A stretch of DNA of 64,000 nucleotides, taken from assembly GCA_022495995.1 (NCBI GenBank), contig JAFEMH010007485.1, positions 1 to 64,000 on the forward strand, given 5' to 3'. A program made the position numbers and the translations under genes. This document shows positions 21,870-34,225 of the stretch, piece after piece. This DNA is from Adenophora triphylla var. japonica. Its lineage: Eukaryota > Streptophyta > Magnoliopsida > Asterales > Campanulaceae. Under the pieces are notes generated by a model that was not told where the DNA came from, searched no databases, and saw only the letters and a list, made by a program, of their open reading frames with translations. Numbering within the stretch: position 1 is the first letter of the stretch; each line of letters opens with the position of its first letter.

Positions 21870-23378
21870 AAACTTATCAAGCCTGAATGAAAGACTTGTT
21901 TTAATACCGCAAGTGCACGGTGTGATTGTAGTACAAATTAGGCAAATGCGGGTCGAATCCCACGAGGACAACGTTGCTATATGTGATACTTGCTCTTATA
22001 TAAGATAAATAAGTAAAATATGATTGGGCAGAGATTTATTGGTTATGAAAATACTAGAAACAAACACAAATTACTCTAACTTAGATTAAACTCTTATAAT
22101 AAAAATGTTCCCGGGATTGGAAATCGAACAATATACAGTCAACAAATAAATCAAGATGAGGAAATGTATGGGGAAAATTTGAAATATCAAGTTTATAAAA
22201 ATATAATTCAAGTCATAAATCAAGGATGATACATTACGTTTATATTACATCTCACGATCAAGCAAGTAATACTCGTATTCTCTACTAATCATGGTCTATC
22301 TCTCGATGGTTCATACATTAGTAAGAATCCATTAAGTTTATATTAGTTCCACGTACTTTTCTCTAAAGGATCATCCCTACGCCATTAAACTAATCTTGTG
22401 ATTAATGGATTCATCCCTACGCCGTTAATCAAGATTCATCGCTAGATCCTTCTCTTGATTAACTAAGATTCATACGAAAATATGTTCAACTTCATATTCA
22501 TAGGCGTGACAAAATGATATAAAAAGAATTGATTATGAAATGGTAAAAGAGACTTTAAACATGATTAATAAGAATGACTACATTATGCCGAGTTTCCAAC
22601 CCCAATAAATGGAGGATTACTTACTAGCCATGATTGATGCAAGCATGAAGAAATGATGAAATAACATAGAAATATAGATAGGAGTAGAGAAACTTATGCT
22701 TGCAATTGTAGGAAACAAGGGCTGAAAATAAAACCTTCAATATTGTATTGCATGTTCAATTTTCAAAGATTAATAAGAAATCTAAGAACAATTGATAAAT
22801 CTTGAAGAATTATGTATAAATATATTGCTAGAGTATTTCACTATGATTTCTAGGTATTTTCTCATATCTAAACTGATTACAATGGCATCTTATATAGGCA
22901 TTTAGGCTAGGGGTCGGGTCTCTTAAAAAAGCCTTCAATTGAAAAGGTGTCTTTTCACTGCAACATTAACTGTACGGCTGTGCGTTATGGCTTACACGGT
23001 CGTGCAAGTGGTCTTGGAGTAATTCTTTGAGGACAGAGAGTTTTGCACGGCCGTGCAAGCGGTCTTGGAATAATTCTTTGGCAACAGAGACTTTTGCACG
23101 ATCGCGTCTTATAATCCGTACGGCTGTGCAAGTGCTGTTCTGGCTTGATTGCTTATTTTTCCAAGTTGTCCTTCCTCGATTTGATCCTTTCCATTGAATG
23201 AACACGTCACAAGCTTTGTTTGTACCAAAATCGTCCCTAAGCCCTGTACAATCACACAAGAATATCAACCAAGCGTAAAGTCCATAATATACAATAAAAG
23301 AGGCTAAATTAGACAAATTGGTACTAAAATTAAAGTAAATGATTCAATTAAAAATTACTATAAAATAGCCATTTATCA
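21870..23378 (-). mobile_element. Athila 5' LTR
   Basis: About 1.5 kb, beginning TGATAAATGGCT on the minus strand at 23378 and ending just before the primer site; the exact 3' base is uncertain by about 20. It includes the GTAGTACAAATTAGGCAA segment typical of Athila U5 and a cluster of GCACGGCCGTGC palindromes with an internal 80-bp repeat (22975-23130). The flank after the LTR is CTAGC (23379-23383); the matching copy of a target duplication is lost with the other end. Confidence 0.75.
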
Positions 23379-23383
23379 CTAGC

Positions 23384-23945
23384 CTTTTCTAAATCCTAAG
23401 GTTTATGGAGTTATGCCCATACCTAACACCTAGCTTGAAGCCAAAGTTTCTGGCCATGGTGGAATAAAGGGAAAAGCTTGAAAATAACCCGAAATAAGAG
23501 AAATTGAAGGATACCTTGTTAAACTGGGGAGAAACAGAGCACAACGGTGTAACGGAAGGATGGGTTGTTTCAGAAAATCGTGTTCCTTGCTATTTGTTCT
23601 TCCTGGGTTTAAAAGCTTAGAGATGGTAAAGTTAAAAAAGGAAAGGAATTCTTCCTTATATATGTCTCCAAATCCTTACCTGAATTGGAAAGGATAGGGG
23701 AAATAACCGTTCCGTTTGTTAGAGTTAATGTTCTGCAGCGGTTCCCAAGTCAGTAATCCAATCGCTAGAATCGTACCATTATTGCAAGAATTACGGTGCA
23801 TTAAACAACATATCCAACCGCCAAAAGTCAATCGTCGAGGGCGACATACGTCTACCCAGTCGACCTCCAACTGCGAGCAAAGGAATCATCATAAACTATC
23901 TCATAACTTTCTGGTCGATAAAGTCAACTCATAAAGTTGGGGGCC
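23384..23945. other. No gene seen; probable internal remnant before a Tat LTR
   Basis: Only short open frames. The end carries a purine tract AAAGTTGGGGGCC (23933-23945) that looks like a polypurine tract. The region is therefore probably the 3' untranslated end of a retroelement whose coding part is gone. Confidence 0.35.
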
Positions 23946-24513
23946 ATTGAACGGAATAAAAATAACGGGTCAGGCCCAACGTATGAAGCCCAAAACTCCA
24001 GGCATCACGAAGACACAGTTACTAAATGGGTCAATCCAATTACTACGGCCCTAGCGGCCCAACATTACGGATCAGTCGACCTAGCTCATTGTACGACCAT
24101 CTTTGATTACGACCTAGCTTTGTCCGATATACGATCATCTACTTGGGCAATCTCTACCTGATCAAGACAGGAAGTCAGGTCAACCTCGAATACTCAGGCG
24201 ACCTCAACCCACATAAATGTGTGTCTATCTACGACTCAATCAGTAATGATCTACTACAATCACGGAGATCGTTACGCCTACATTATCTCCACAATTTAAG
24301 GGATTCCTTATTATGATATGGACCTCATATATATAGCATACTACACCCAACGTAAAAATGTAATATCTTATACGCTATTTTGAGATTACGTTATTTTCAT
24401 ATAGTTTATACAAACTTATAATACCACATCTTATTATCACGTCGGAAGGTATTATCCTGATACCACAAGGTCTATTCGTTTGTTCGTATTTTTAGGTTAT
24501 AGTTGATGAGATC
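23946..24513 (+). mobile_element. Tat-type 3' LTR remnant
   Basis: It starts around TTGAACGGAATAAAAATAAC after a polypurine-like tract and contains a TATA-like TCATATATATAGC (about 24327-24339). The start resembles that of the minus-strand LTR at 37353-38241 (GGGGGCCACTGAACGGGATA). The 3' end is unclear, and the SINE target duplication lies at its edge (24514-24531). Confidence 0.45.
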
Positions 24514-24531
24514 AACATATTAATGTAATAA
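24514..24531. repeat. Left target site duplication of the SINE
   Basis: AACATATTAATGTAATAA, 18 bp, identical to 27431-27448. It directly precedes the tRNA-like head of the SINE. Confidence 0.8.
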
Positions 24532-24630
24532 CCTAAGGCCTCGTGGTCTTGTGGTATGCTAACCGGCCTCCCTTTTGGGAGGTCATAGGTTCGATTCCCC
24601 TGGGAATCATATTTGTGGAAAAATATACGA

Positions 24631-27111
24631 TTAATTCCCCCTAAGGCCTCCCTACCCATATTTTATTCATTTTTAAGGAGACCCTTTTTATAAATCCCAA
24701 ATAGGGAGTTCTACTAAGATTATAATTCCGTATACACCCCTCACCTCTGTTGACCGGTCAAATAAATCTCCTAAATACCAAAACTACCTCTACCCCTCAA
24801 ACAAAACCCACCCCTCCCCTCCCTCCTCTCACACTTATACCAGAAAACACACCCATACACACACACACACACATACTTAATCACACACTCTCTCTCAACC
24901 TACTGCCCCCTTCTCTTCGGCCACCGTCTCCCTCTCAGGCGCTTTTTTCCCCAACCTCGCGCCTGTTGTCACCAAGCCATCACTCCTGCCTCACTTTCTC
25001 TATCTGCGGACGTGGTTCTCCGTTACCGGTCGTTGTTCTCCGGCTAAACACACACATACACATACACATCTTCTCCGTCGCCGCCTCCATGAAAGGCTAG
25101 ATCTACAATATCTCCGGCCAGATCTACATTATTCCGATTAAATCTACATCTTCTCTGGCGAGCCTCTTCATCTTCGTCTTCTTCAGCTTCACCACACCAC
25201 CTCGCAAACATTTCTCTCTCACTCCGATCTTCGATAGTTCTCTCCATTAATGAATCTGTCGCCGACGCCGTCGCCATCGTCTTCTTCAGCTTCACCATTG
25301 ATGAATCTGTCGCCATCGCCAAAATAGTGAGTCTTCCCCATTTTCTCTCTTTCTTCTAGATCTGGAGTTCTTTCCCATTTCCATTGTAAAAATACTGTTT
25401 CTTTTTTTGGTGAAACTTATGACTAGGGGTAACCAAATAAAATCTGGAAATTGATGTAGGCCCATTAAAACTGAAAATAATTAGGGGTCACAATTATTTG
25501 GTGAAACTTGGTAGAGCAAACTGCAAAAGTTGATTTACCTCTAAGTTTGCTTGTTCTAACATTTTCTGCTCTTTACCTATTCAAATTGATGCACAAACAA
25601 CTAAAAGCTTTCTTGAATGAACAGAAACAGTGAGGGATTTGTATATTTACGTTTCGAAATTGGAAATTAATTAAAAACTTTGGTCATTTTATTTTCATTA
25701 TTTTGTTGCTTCTTCATTTGACAACTGCCATTGTATTTACATAAAGCTCCTCAATGCTCATGCAGTTGCCTCAAATCTACGAGACTAAGTTTCTTTTTTT
25801 TTTTTTTTGAAGAAAAATCAACTCCGGCCGATGAAGAACAAGCAGAGAGTGCCGGAGATCTGGTTACAATCATTGCGTGTTTTTAGTTTTTTATCTTGTG
25901 CGAATAAAGTTTGATATGATTGTCAACTGTAATTCGGTAAATATGTGGATTGAGAGATTCATTTTACATCTATTCTCTCTTTCCAGAGCTTTGTTGTTGG
26001 ATGTTATACACCATGGGTTGTTAATTTGATATAGAGATACTAGATGGATTAATTAATTATGTACCGTGGGGATCATTTCATCTTTTAATGTTTATGAACC
26101 CATTACTGTGTTTAGAGATTTTTTTGTTACTTATAAGACTTTTTAAAAAAGTCTTATAAATAACTTATAAGACTTTTTAAAAAGTCTTATAAGTAACTTA
26201 TATAAAGACTTTTTAAAAAAGTCTTATATGTTATATATAAGACTTAACTTATAAGTAACTTATAAGACTTTTTTAATAAGTCTTATAAGTAAAAATAGCT
26301 ATTAAAAAAGTCTTATAAGTTACTACTTATAAGACTTTTTTACAATACAGTTTCCAATGTTCAAATAGGTCTTATAACTAACTTATAAGACTTTTTAAAA
26401 AGTGTTATAAGTTACTTATAAAATTTATTAAAAAGTCTTATATGTTACTTATAAGACTTTTTTAAAAAGTATTATATGTTACTTATAAGACTTTTTAAAG
26501 TAGTCTTATAAGTTAATTGTCTTATAAGTCAATTATAAGAGTAATTCGTTGTTATTATTGAAATTTTTGATATTTTTTTGTTGAAAAATTTATCTTATAA
26601 GTCAATTATAAAAGACAAAGTAGTCTTATAATAAACTTATAAGAGTTGTAAATGTATAAATTATGAAAGTAATTTGTTGTTATTATTGAATATTTTAATT
26701 TTTTTGGTTGAAAAATTTGTCATATAAGTCAATTATAAGAGACAAATTAGTCTTATAATTAACTTATAAGAGTTGTAAATGTGTAAATTATGAAATTAAT
26801 TCGTTGTTAATAATGATTTTTTTTTGTTGAAAAAATTAAACTGAAACTATTTTGAATTTAATGACTGATTTAAAATACTTGAATGTCTAGTGAGCAATAT
26901 CTAATTTCCAAAGTTTCAGTGACTAAAGTATAATTTGAATTTTGGACTTGCATTAGTCAGAGGCTGTAATGTACGTTGTTGATGTGTGAGTGCAAAGAAG
27001 GGTATTAACGTCATTGTGTCAAGAAGGGGTCTCTTTGGAATTTTCAAAATGTTATTTCTTAAATTGGGTTTAAATCTCGCATGAGGGGCTCTAGAGGAAG
27101 TGGGCCAAAAT
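24631..27111. mobile_element. Unclassified DNA inserted into the SINE
   Basis: It is bordered by AAAATATAC at about 24620 and 27111, compatible with a 9-bp target duplication as made by Mutator-like elements, but I see no convincing terminal inverted repeat. Contents: a CT-rich stretch with (AC)n at 24750-25080 that resembles a 5' leader; a segment repeating CTTCTTCAGCTTCACCA (25170-25320) that could be a captured gene fragment; unremarkable AT-rich DNA to 26100; and a CTTATAAG-rich array (26110-26780). No complete gene was recognised. Confidence 0.45.
26110..26780. repeat. Array of palindromic CTTATAAG / ACTTTTTAAAAAGT units
   Basis: At least fifteen degenerate copies of ACTTATAAGACTTTTTAAAAAGTCTTATAAGT-like units or halves of them, in both orientations. 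Each full unit is self-complementary, so the array can fold into many hairpins. The later part (26520-26780) changes to a longer repeat of about 130 bp containing TTATAAGTCAATTATAA. Confidence 0.75.
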
Positions 27112-27430
27112 ATACCATGAGTTTCAAAATCCTTAGAAGTCCCCCGGGGCACATCCGTGCGGTTAAGGAAGCAGCATTGCTGGACTTGCAACCTCAGTGT
27201 GGGGAGTTCGAATCTTGGCAGGAGCAGCTGGAGCAGCCAATTTATTGGTGATATAAGAGTAATGTAAATGCCTTGTAAGAGGGCTCCCTTGGGGCGAGGA
27301 GTATAAGGGGTGCTGCCACCCTGACTGCCTCGAGCATATCCCGCGATTTATCTCCGCCAGGACACTGAGGGGCCGGTATCTGGTGGTCCAGGATTAGTCC
27401 GGCGAAGCTGGGAACCTGGGTATCAAAAAA

Positions 27431-27448
27431 AACATATTAATGTAATAA
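27431..27448. repeat. Right target site duplication of the SINE
   Basis: Identical 18-bp copy of 24514-24531. It lies immediately after the SINE A-run. Confidence 0.8.
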
Positions 27449-27461
27449 ATCTGTCATTTAC

Positions 27462-29626
27462 TGTAATAACCCTAATTTCTAATTCATTTATTTAGTAATT
27501 ATTATTTTCTAAATTGATTATTTATGTTATTTGATTAAATATTGGATTATTTCTTTTTCTAGATGGACTAGGATTATGTGGGCTTAGTCTATTCAACTTG
27601 GGTTACCTAAATTGGGTTTCCTTCTTGGAATTGAATTTGGATTATTTTGGGTTTAGGTTTAGGAAACCCATATTATATTTATACTTCATTAATCCTATGA
27701 GTCTCTTGGTTTTTATAAAACGGATGAAGTCTCTTGGTTTTTTTAAAACGGCAAAGAGAATTAAAGAGAGAGGGAGAGATCAGCCGCATAGAAATAGAGA
27801 GAGCACGGGAGAGAGAGAAAGCGATTAGAGAGAGAGAGAGCGGGCAGAGAAAGAGAGCGGACAGAGGGAGAGACCAACTTAGGAGAAGAAGGAAGAAGAA
27901 GAAGGAGGAAGAAGGCTCCATTGTTGTAGTTCAAGATTCAATCCAAGGTAAGAACAACTCTTTTTTGATTTGGTTTATTAAGATTGAAAACCCAAGAAGA
28001 AAATCCTAGAAATCTAAAAGTGAGATTGGGTTGAGAAATCAAATTATTAGGATATGAATCATGAAATTCTTTATTGTTTTGGGATTTTGATATTGAAACC
28101 CTAGAAAATCCTTCATTGTTGATTAAGATTAGGGTTGTATATGTGATTATGGGTGTTAATTCATTGCAAGGGTTAGGGGTAGTGTGTGCAGCGTGTGTGT
28201 ATTTAGGGTGTGTTTATGTATTTGTGTGTGCTGAAAAAAGTGTATTTAGTGTGTGTAAAATTGGTGGAAGTAAATTGAAAGGGGTTTAGAACCTAGGACC
28301 CTAGGATAAATTCAATAGACCTAAAGGGGTGAAAGAGTAACCTTTAGGAGAGTTAAAGAAGATAACTCTTAGGTGATCAAGGCCGTTAAAGTTAGTTTTT
28401 AGGTTAAGTTAATAAAAGATATTTTAACCTAAGAGAACCTTTTGCATGATTGTAGATTCGTGCGAGGATCGTTGCAAGGAAAGTGCAAGTATCGAGGTAA
28501 GGGATTATGCATCATTTAAGTTAATTGATTTTCGCCCCGTTCCCATTTTTAGGCTTCCGCATATTTCTTGGCGATATACGTTCCTTTGATACGTAAAAGC
28601 TGATCTCGCATCAGTATTTGTTTTGACTCCATCGTTTACCGTTATTTGCTAATCTTTTGATGTTCATTTGATATATCGTCCTTTTGGTTTGTAAATACAG
28701 AAGTTGATTGTCATAGTGAAAGTTCGTATTCTGTATAAAAATGAGCTTTGATATGATATGATTTTGTGTTCCATCAATGATCGCTAAGTTAGACAACCTG
28801 CTTCGGCGGGGTATATTTGAAATTTGGCCTTTGACAAACTTAGTTCACCGCTTCAAATTAGTGGTGGGGTGTTCCGGATACACTGTTTAGGACTCTTCGG
28901 AGTCATTTTCTTCCCTTTATGGGATTTGTTTTGATAAGGTCAATGGACCACTTATGCGATCATGATGTCTGTGAATGATTTGATTATCTACGGTTGGAAT
29001 GAGACGGTTGTAGATAATTAGAGCATTCGAGTTAGCTTTGTTCAGCTTATCAGTCCTTTGAATTTTCTTATAATCTGTGAGTGGTTTAGTTAATTGAAAC
29101 TGGTATGAGACGGTTTTAATTAAGTAAATCATTCGAGTCAGTCTGATTCGATTTTGTCATCATTTGAACCTCCAAAATATTTGTTAACTCTGTTTGTGAA
29201 ACCTTTGAGATTTTGAAAGACATTTGGCTTGAGATTTGGTAAATAACTAATTCGAATTTGTGTTCTGATATGTCTTCGATTGTTACTTGGACTTTGTATT
29301 CTTTGATATTCCTTCTGGTCAACTCCTCCTTAGTAACCGGAAGGGTTGTATATGAACTTACTGGGCATTGTTCGCTCACCCTTTCATCTTCTTTTCTTCC
29401 AGATTTCAAATAGGAATAATGTAATTCGATTCGGGAGCACTTCATAAGGAGTTCAAGGATTGTTTTAGTTTATTTCATTTTAGACTTTTTAGTCAGTTAT
29501 TTCAGTTATTTGAGAGTTTGTAAGACTTTAAAGATTTTGTTGAATTTTAATTACCGTTATTTAATTTTAAAATATTATTTATATTGGAGAATTATTATTA
29601 TTATTGTGAAAATTCGAAACATTACA
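27462..29626 (+). mobile_element. Solo LTR, Tekay/Del-type chromovirus
   Basis: It starts TGTAATAACCCTAA and ends ACATTACA, with the perfect 5-bp target duplication TTTAC at 27457-27461 and 29627-29631. Its length is 2165 bp. The start, and the ACTTACTGGGC...CTCACCC segment near 29355-29385, are typical of Tekay LTRs. A purine-rich GAGA tract fills 27755-27915. There is no internal sequence, so it arose by recombination between the two LTRs of a full element. Small open frames inside are not supported as genes. Confidence 0.8.
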
Positions 29627-29631
29627 TTTAC

Positions 29632-30460
29632 TTAGCTATCAAAAACATGTACGAAGTGAAACCATAATCTGCTTGCACCGGCAGTAGTTGCAGTTGAAGG
29701 CTCAAATAAAAGTGTATACATCCAAAGCTATTCACTGTAAATTCCTTTTTCATGCCGTACATTTAAAACCTAGGCGCCAAGCCAAGCTGAGCACTTTTAA
29801 CGTGTTATACGTACTAGTATTACTCCCGTGCAATGCACGGACAGTTACTAACGCTTAAATATAAATATTTTGTACATATTTAAAACGCGCATTAGACGTG
29901 AACTTCTATTCTATTAAATAATATTCACGTTTGACGTTCTTTTTTCAATGTTACGAAAGAAGTAAACATGTATTTTTGATGTAAAACATAATTATCGCAT
30001 ATTGAACATGATAAGTGTAATTTAGTTAAGAAACATGTGATTAAGGAAATATAATTTGCCCACAGTGCCGCGTAATTTTTGTAGACAATTGGAGAAAAGT
30101 AATTTATCCGAGTTATAAGTCTCTCAATCCTTCTCTTCAACCGCAATTCAGAACTCTTCACTACAATAATTCTTCAAGCAAATAAAACTTCTGAAACTGT
30201 CAAACATCATCACTTTGAATTTTCGATAAGTCATTTTGTTCTTAAATCATATTCTACTTCTACATTCATGTTTAATTTTTACATACTTCATTAATATTAA
30301 TGTTAGATAATATTCTTAAGATTTATGTATATAAATTAATATAGTAGTACTATTACCTCTGTCCCAATATAAATTAATATATTATTTTTGTTAAGATTTT
30401 GTCTAGAAAATTTAAATATTCATGCAATGCATATCGAAATAATTTGATTTTCTTTATTCC
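29632..30460. other. AT-rich DNA, nothing recognised
   Basis: No supported gene, RNA or element ends. CCCGTGCAATGCACGG (about 29825-29840) is a short palindrome of the kind seen at transposon ends, but no partner was found. Confidence 0.4.
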
Positions 30461-30461
30461 T

Positions 30462-30625
30462 CTCCAACAACAACAAAGTCTTAGTCCCAAAATAATTTGG
30501 GGTCGGCTAACATGAATCATCATATGTCATCGCGAAAAAAAAAATAATAAATAAATAAATAAATAAAATAAATAAATTAATAAATAAATAAATAAATAAA
30601 TAATAATAAATAAAAGAAAAAATAT
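30462..30625. repeat. Retroposon-like fragment and (TAAA)n tract
   Basis: CAACAACAACAAAGTCTTAG then TAATTTGGGGTCGGCTA is a common plant interspersed sequence, probably retroposon-derived. It is followed by about 70 bp of (AATA)n at 30540-30615. Confidence 0.5.
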
Positions 30626-31197
30626 CTAAATTCTATTTCAAAATAAATTCTAATAACTTATTAATTTTTAATTTAAGAACGTTACAAATTATACTTTCAC
30701 ACATTAACAATTAGACTCACAATATAAGATACCACAACAAATTATACATAATATGTCATATATATTTACATTAACTCATCATGAACATAATTATGATATT
30801 TATTTTCAATTTAACTTATTTAATTTTGAGAAAAAAAAATCAAAATCCAAAAAACACTAACAATTGTGTTAAATGAAAAAAAAAATCCCAAACCCTCTGC
30901 TCCCTCATCAAACCCAACCCACTCATTCCTCTCCCTCTTTTAAAATACCAATTTGTACACCAAAAAATTAAAATGATTACCATCTTTCTCGATATTCGTC
31001 TTTATAAATGCACAATTTTTTGAGATCGATAGAAAAATTGACAAATTTAGTAATACTTTATTTACTATGCTTCAAAAATTTTTTTTAAGAAAAATTAAAT
31101 AAATTGTTTGATGTATCGAACTAAAATAAACCCAATAACCATATTACCCCATCCTACTTATTAAATATAAACTCAAATCCACATTCATCACACTCCG

Positions 31198-31301
<104 letters not shown>

Positions 31302-32262
31302 TAAATAACCCTATATATTTTATATATACACAATAATTTTGTTTATACATATTCAACACAATTCCAACTCATCATCATATACCCTATCACTTTTATTTTA
31401 TTTTATATTCTCTATTTTTTATTAGTAAAATTATTATTTTTATTATCATTATTATTATTATATTATCATTTATAATTAAAAAAAATATTTCACACTTAAT
31501 TAATTTTCACTAAACAGAAATTGAGAAATTAGCAAAGGATAATTATCATATTTATATTTAAAAAAGAGGAATTTTTTTCTGTGTCCAAATCGTATGAAAT
31601 AAGTCTATATTTAAAGAGAAAAATAAATTATGAATTTTGGTGTAAAAAAATAATAATTTAATATATAATAATTGAGGTCAAAGTAATCGAATTAAAAAAA
31701 ATCTAAAATCCATCCAGCCAATAGTGGGTCGCCACGTGTCAAAATAAAAAAAAATAAAAAAAAGGAAAAGACTGAAAAAATGCGCCGTTGTCGACGCGTG
31801 CAGCACACGTGCCAGGAAAATGTCGTATTTATTTACATTAACTCATCATGAACATAATTATGATATTTATTTTCAATTTAACTTATTTAATTTTGAGAAG
31901 AAAAAATCAAAATCCTAAAAAAACTAACAATTGTGTTAAATGAAAAAAAAAATCCCAAACCCTCCGCTCCCCCATCTAACCCAACCTACTCACTCCTCTC
32001 CCTCTTTTAAAATACCAATTTGTACACCAAAAAATTAAAATGATGACCATCTTTTCCGATATTCGTCTGTATAAATACACAATTTTTTGAGACCGATAGA
32101 AAAATCGACAAATTTATTAATACTTTATTTACTATGTTTCAAAGATTTTTTTAAGAAAAATTAAATAAATTGTTTGATGTATCGAAATAAAATAAGCCCA
32201 ATAACCATATTACCCCATCACACTTATTAAATAGAAACCCAAACCCACATTCATCACACTTC

Positions 32263-32265
<3 letters not shown>

Positions 32266-32349
<84 letters not shown>
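32266..32349. repeat. (TA)n microsatellite, 84 bp
   Basis: The same position inside repeat copy 2 as the tract at 31201 in copy 1. Confidence 0.95.
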
Positions 32350-32351
<2 letters not shown>

Positions 32352-32580
32352 ACTCGAGTAGATGCGCCAATTTATGCGCGTGAACGACACGCGCCATTTT
32401 CGATCCTATCAGCGCCTGCCACGTGGATTTTTGGCCGAGTTATTTGCAATTTCGCCCCGATATGAAATGTCCAAAATGCTCTTCTTTGTTTTATGTATCG
32501 AACTACAATAAACTCAATAAACATATTACCCCATCCCACTTATTAAATAGAAACTTAAACCCATATTCATCACACTCTGT

Positions 32581-32582
<2 letters not shown>

Positions 32583-32614
<32 letters not shown>
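32583..32614. repeat. (TA)n microsatellite, 32 bp
   Basis: The same position in the third, truncated repeat copy; much shorter here. Confidence 0.95.
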
Positions 32615-32616
<2 letters not shown>

Positions 32617-33280
32617 TTATTATTATATTAAATAATTCTATCTACTTTATATATACACAATAATTTTGTTTATACATATTCAACACCATTCCAACTTATC
32701 ATCCTATACCCCATCACTTTTATTTTATTTTATATTTTTTATTAGTAAAATTATTATTATTATTATTATCATTTACAATTAAAAAAAATATTTCACACTT
32801 AATTAAGTTTCACTAAAAAGAAATTGAAAAATTAGCAAAGGATAATTAACAAATTAAAATTTAAAAAAGAGAATTTTTTTTCTGTGTCCAAATTAAATGA
32901 AAGAAGTCTCTATTTGAAGAGAAAAAAAATTTAAGAATTTTGGTGTAAAAAAAAACTAAAAAAAAATTAATTTAATATATAATAATTGAGGTCAAACAAA
33001 TCGAAGTAAAAAGAAAATCTGAAATTCATCCAACCAATCGTGAATAGCCACGTGTCAAGTTTCCAAAAAAAAAGGGAAGGGCTGCAGAAACGCGCTGTTG
33101 TCTCCGCTTGGATCTCACGTGCCGTTGAAATGACGGAAATGCCCTTCATTTGGTCTAATCAAGGTATGCCACGTGGATTCATCCAACTTAATCTCACTTA
33201 TGCCACGCTATGAAATGTCAAAATTGCCCTTTGTTTTGGGGAAAAAGCAAGACTTTCTTGCTTTTATATATATAGAGATA

Positions 33281-33838
33281 TACTCCCTCCATTCTAGAAA
33301 TACTTCACCATTTTAGGTTCAGCACGCAAATTAAGAAAATAGGTGGAAAGAAAAAATATTGTGAATGTAATTTGAAAATAGAAGAGAGAATTAGTGGAGA
33401 AAATAGTAAATTTAAAAAGTGTTGTGAGTGTAATAGTGAATTAGGAGAAACAATGAGTGGAGGAAATAGTTAGTGGGTATGGTAAAATATTAATAAAATT
33501 TTTCCATTTTAGGAAATGTGAAGCTTCAAACGGACGCCATTTTAGGGAAAAGGTGAAGCATTTTCTGCCCGTCCCGCTGCAAATTGCACACTTTCCTCAT
33601 TGGGCGTCCCATTACAAATTGCACACTTTCTAAAATGGCAAAGAATCTTTACTATTCCACCCACTAATTCTCTCTCCTACTTTACTTTTATACTCACAAC
33701 ACCAATCAAATCACTATTTTCTACCCCATTTTCTCTCTCCAACCTCACTTTTCATACTCACAACATTTTCTCCACTAACTTTTTTCGTAATTTTCGTGCA
33801 AACAGTAACTTTGCATTTTCTATCGGGACAGAGGGAGT
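33281..33838. mobile_element. One or two overlapping Stowaway-type MITEs
   Basis: Left end TACTCCCTCCATTC, right end GGGACAGAGGGAGT. A second CCCGTCCCGC start at about 33568 suggests two adjacent elements with eroded inner ends. Interiors have the CTCATTCTCTCTCCTA and ACTCACAACA segments common to this local family. Confidence 0.6.
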
Positions 33839-33845
33839 GTATATA

Positions 33846-34068
33846 TACTCCCTTCGTCCGCTTACATGGTTCACACTTTCTATTTTGGGCGTCCGCTTAC
33901 ATGATTCACACTTTGTTTCTTTCCTAAAAAGGAAACCTTAAATCACTATTCTCTCCACTCATTCTCTCTCCTACATTATTTTAATACTCACAACACCATT
34001 ATAATTTACTATTCCCTCCACTCATTCTCTCTCCTATTTTATTTCACACTCACAACACTTTCAATATA
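33846..34068. mobile_element. Degenerate Stowaway-type MITE
   Basis: Starts TACTCCCTTCGTCC, with interior similar to neighbouring elements. The right end is eroded, and a small TACTCCCTCC...GAGGAGTA segment (about 34070-34133) follows. Confidence 0.5.
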
Positions 34069-34130
34069 ATACTCCCTCCTTAATTAACGTATAAACAAAA
34101 GAATCGTGAATCTTCTAGTTTTAATGAGGA

Positions 34131-34131
<1 letters not shown>

Positions 34132-34222
<91 letters not shown>
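34132..34222. repeat. (TA)n microsatellite, about 90 bp
   Basis: Alternating TA lying exactly between two MITE ends, probably expanded from TA target duplications. Confidence 0.95.

Positions 34223-34225
<3 letters not shown>

Larger units (their letters stand above)
19580..23378 (-). mobile_element. Truncated Athila-type Ty3/gypsy element
   Basis: Minus-strand order: LTR (21870-23378), tRNA-Asp-type primer site, gag with zinc finger, protease. RT, RNase H, integrase and the 3' LTR are missing; the internal region stops at the Tat fragment near 19580. The terminal dinucleotide TG (minus strand) is at 23377-23378. Confidence 0.8.
24532..27430 (+). mobile_element. tRNA-derived SINE, split by a 2.5-kb insertion
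   Basis: The head (24532-24630) has A-box-like GTGGTATGCTAACC (24551-24564) and B-box GGTTCGATTCC (24588-24598), the internal RNA polymerase III promoter. The tail (27112-27430) has GAGTTTCAAAATCCTTAG, GCAGCATTGCTGGACTTGC and a terminal A-run before the right target duplication. A second copy on the minus strand (36571-36795) has head and first part of tail joined, which shows that they form one element. The interval 24631-27111 is foreign. The SINE is non-coding and would depend on LINE enzymes. Confidence 0.75.

Noticed and set aside
24532..24605. Functional tRNA gene
   Set aside because: The A-box and B-box are present but the sequence does not form a convincing cloverleaf with acceptor stem, and the 18-bp target duplication and tail show it is a SINE head.
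24750..25322. Protein-coding exon in the CT-rich segment
   Set aside because: Low-complexity Pro/Ser/Thr peptides in one strand and acidic ones in the other; no domain or splice context that I can support.
26110..26780. CRISPR-like array
   Set aside because: Units are contiguous and palindromic with no unique spacers of even length, and the window is plant nuclear DNA.
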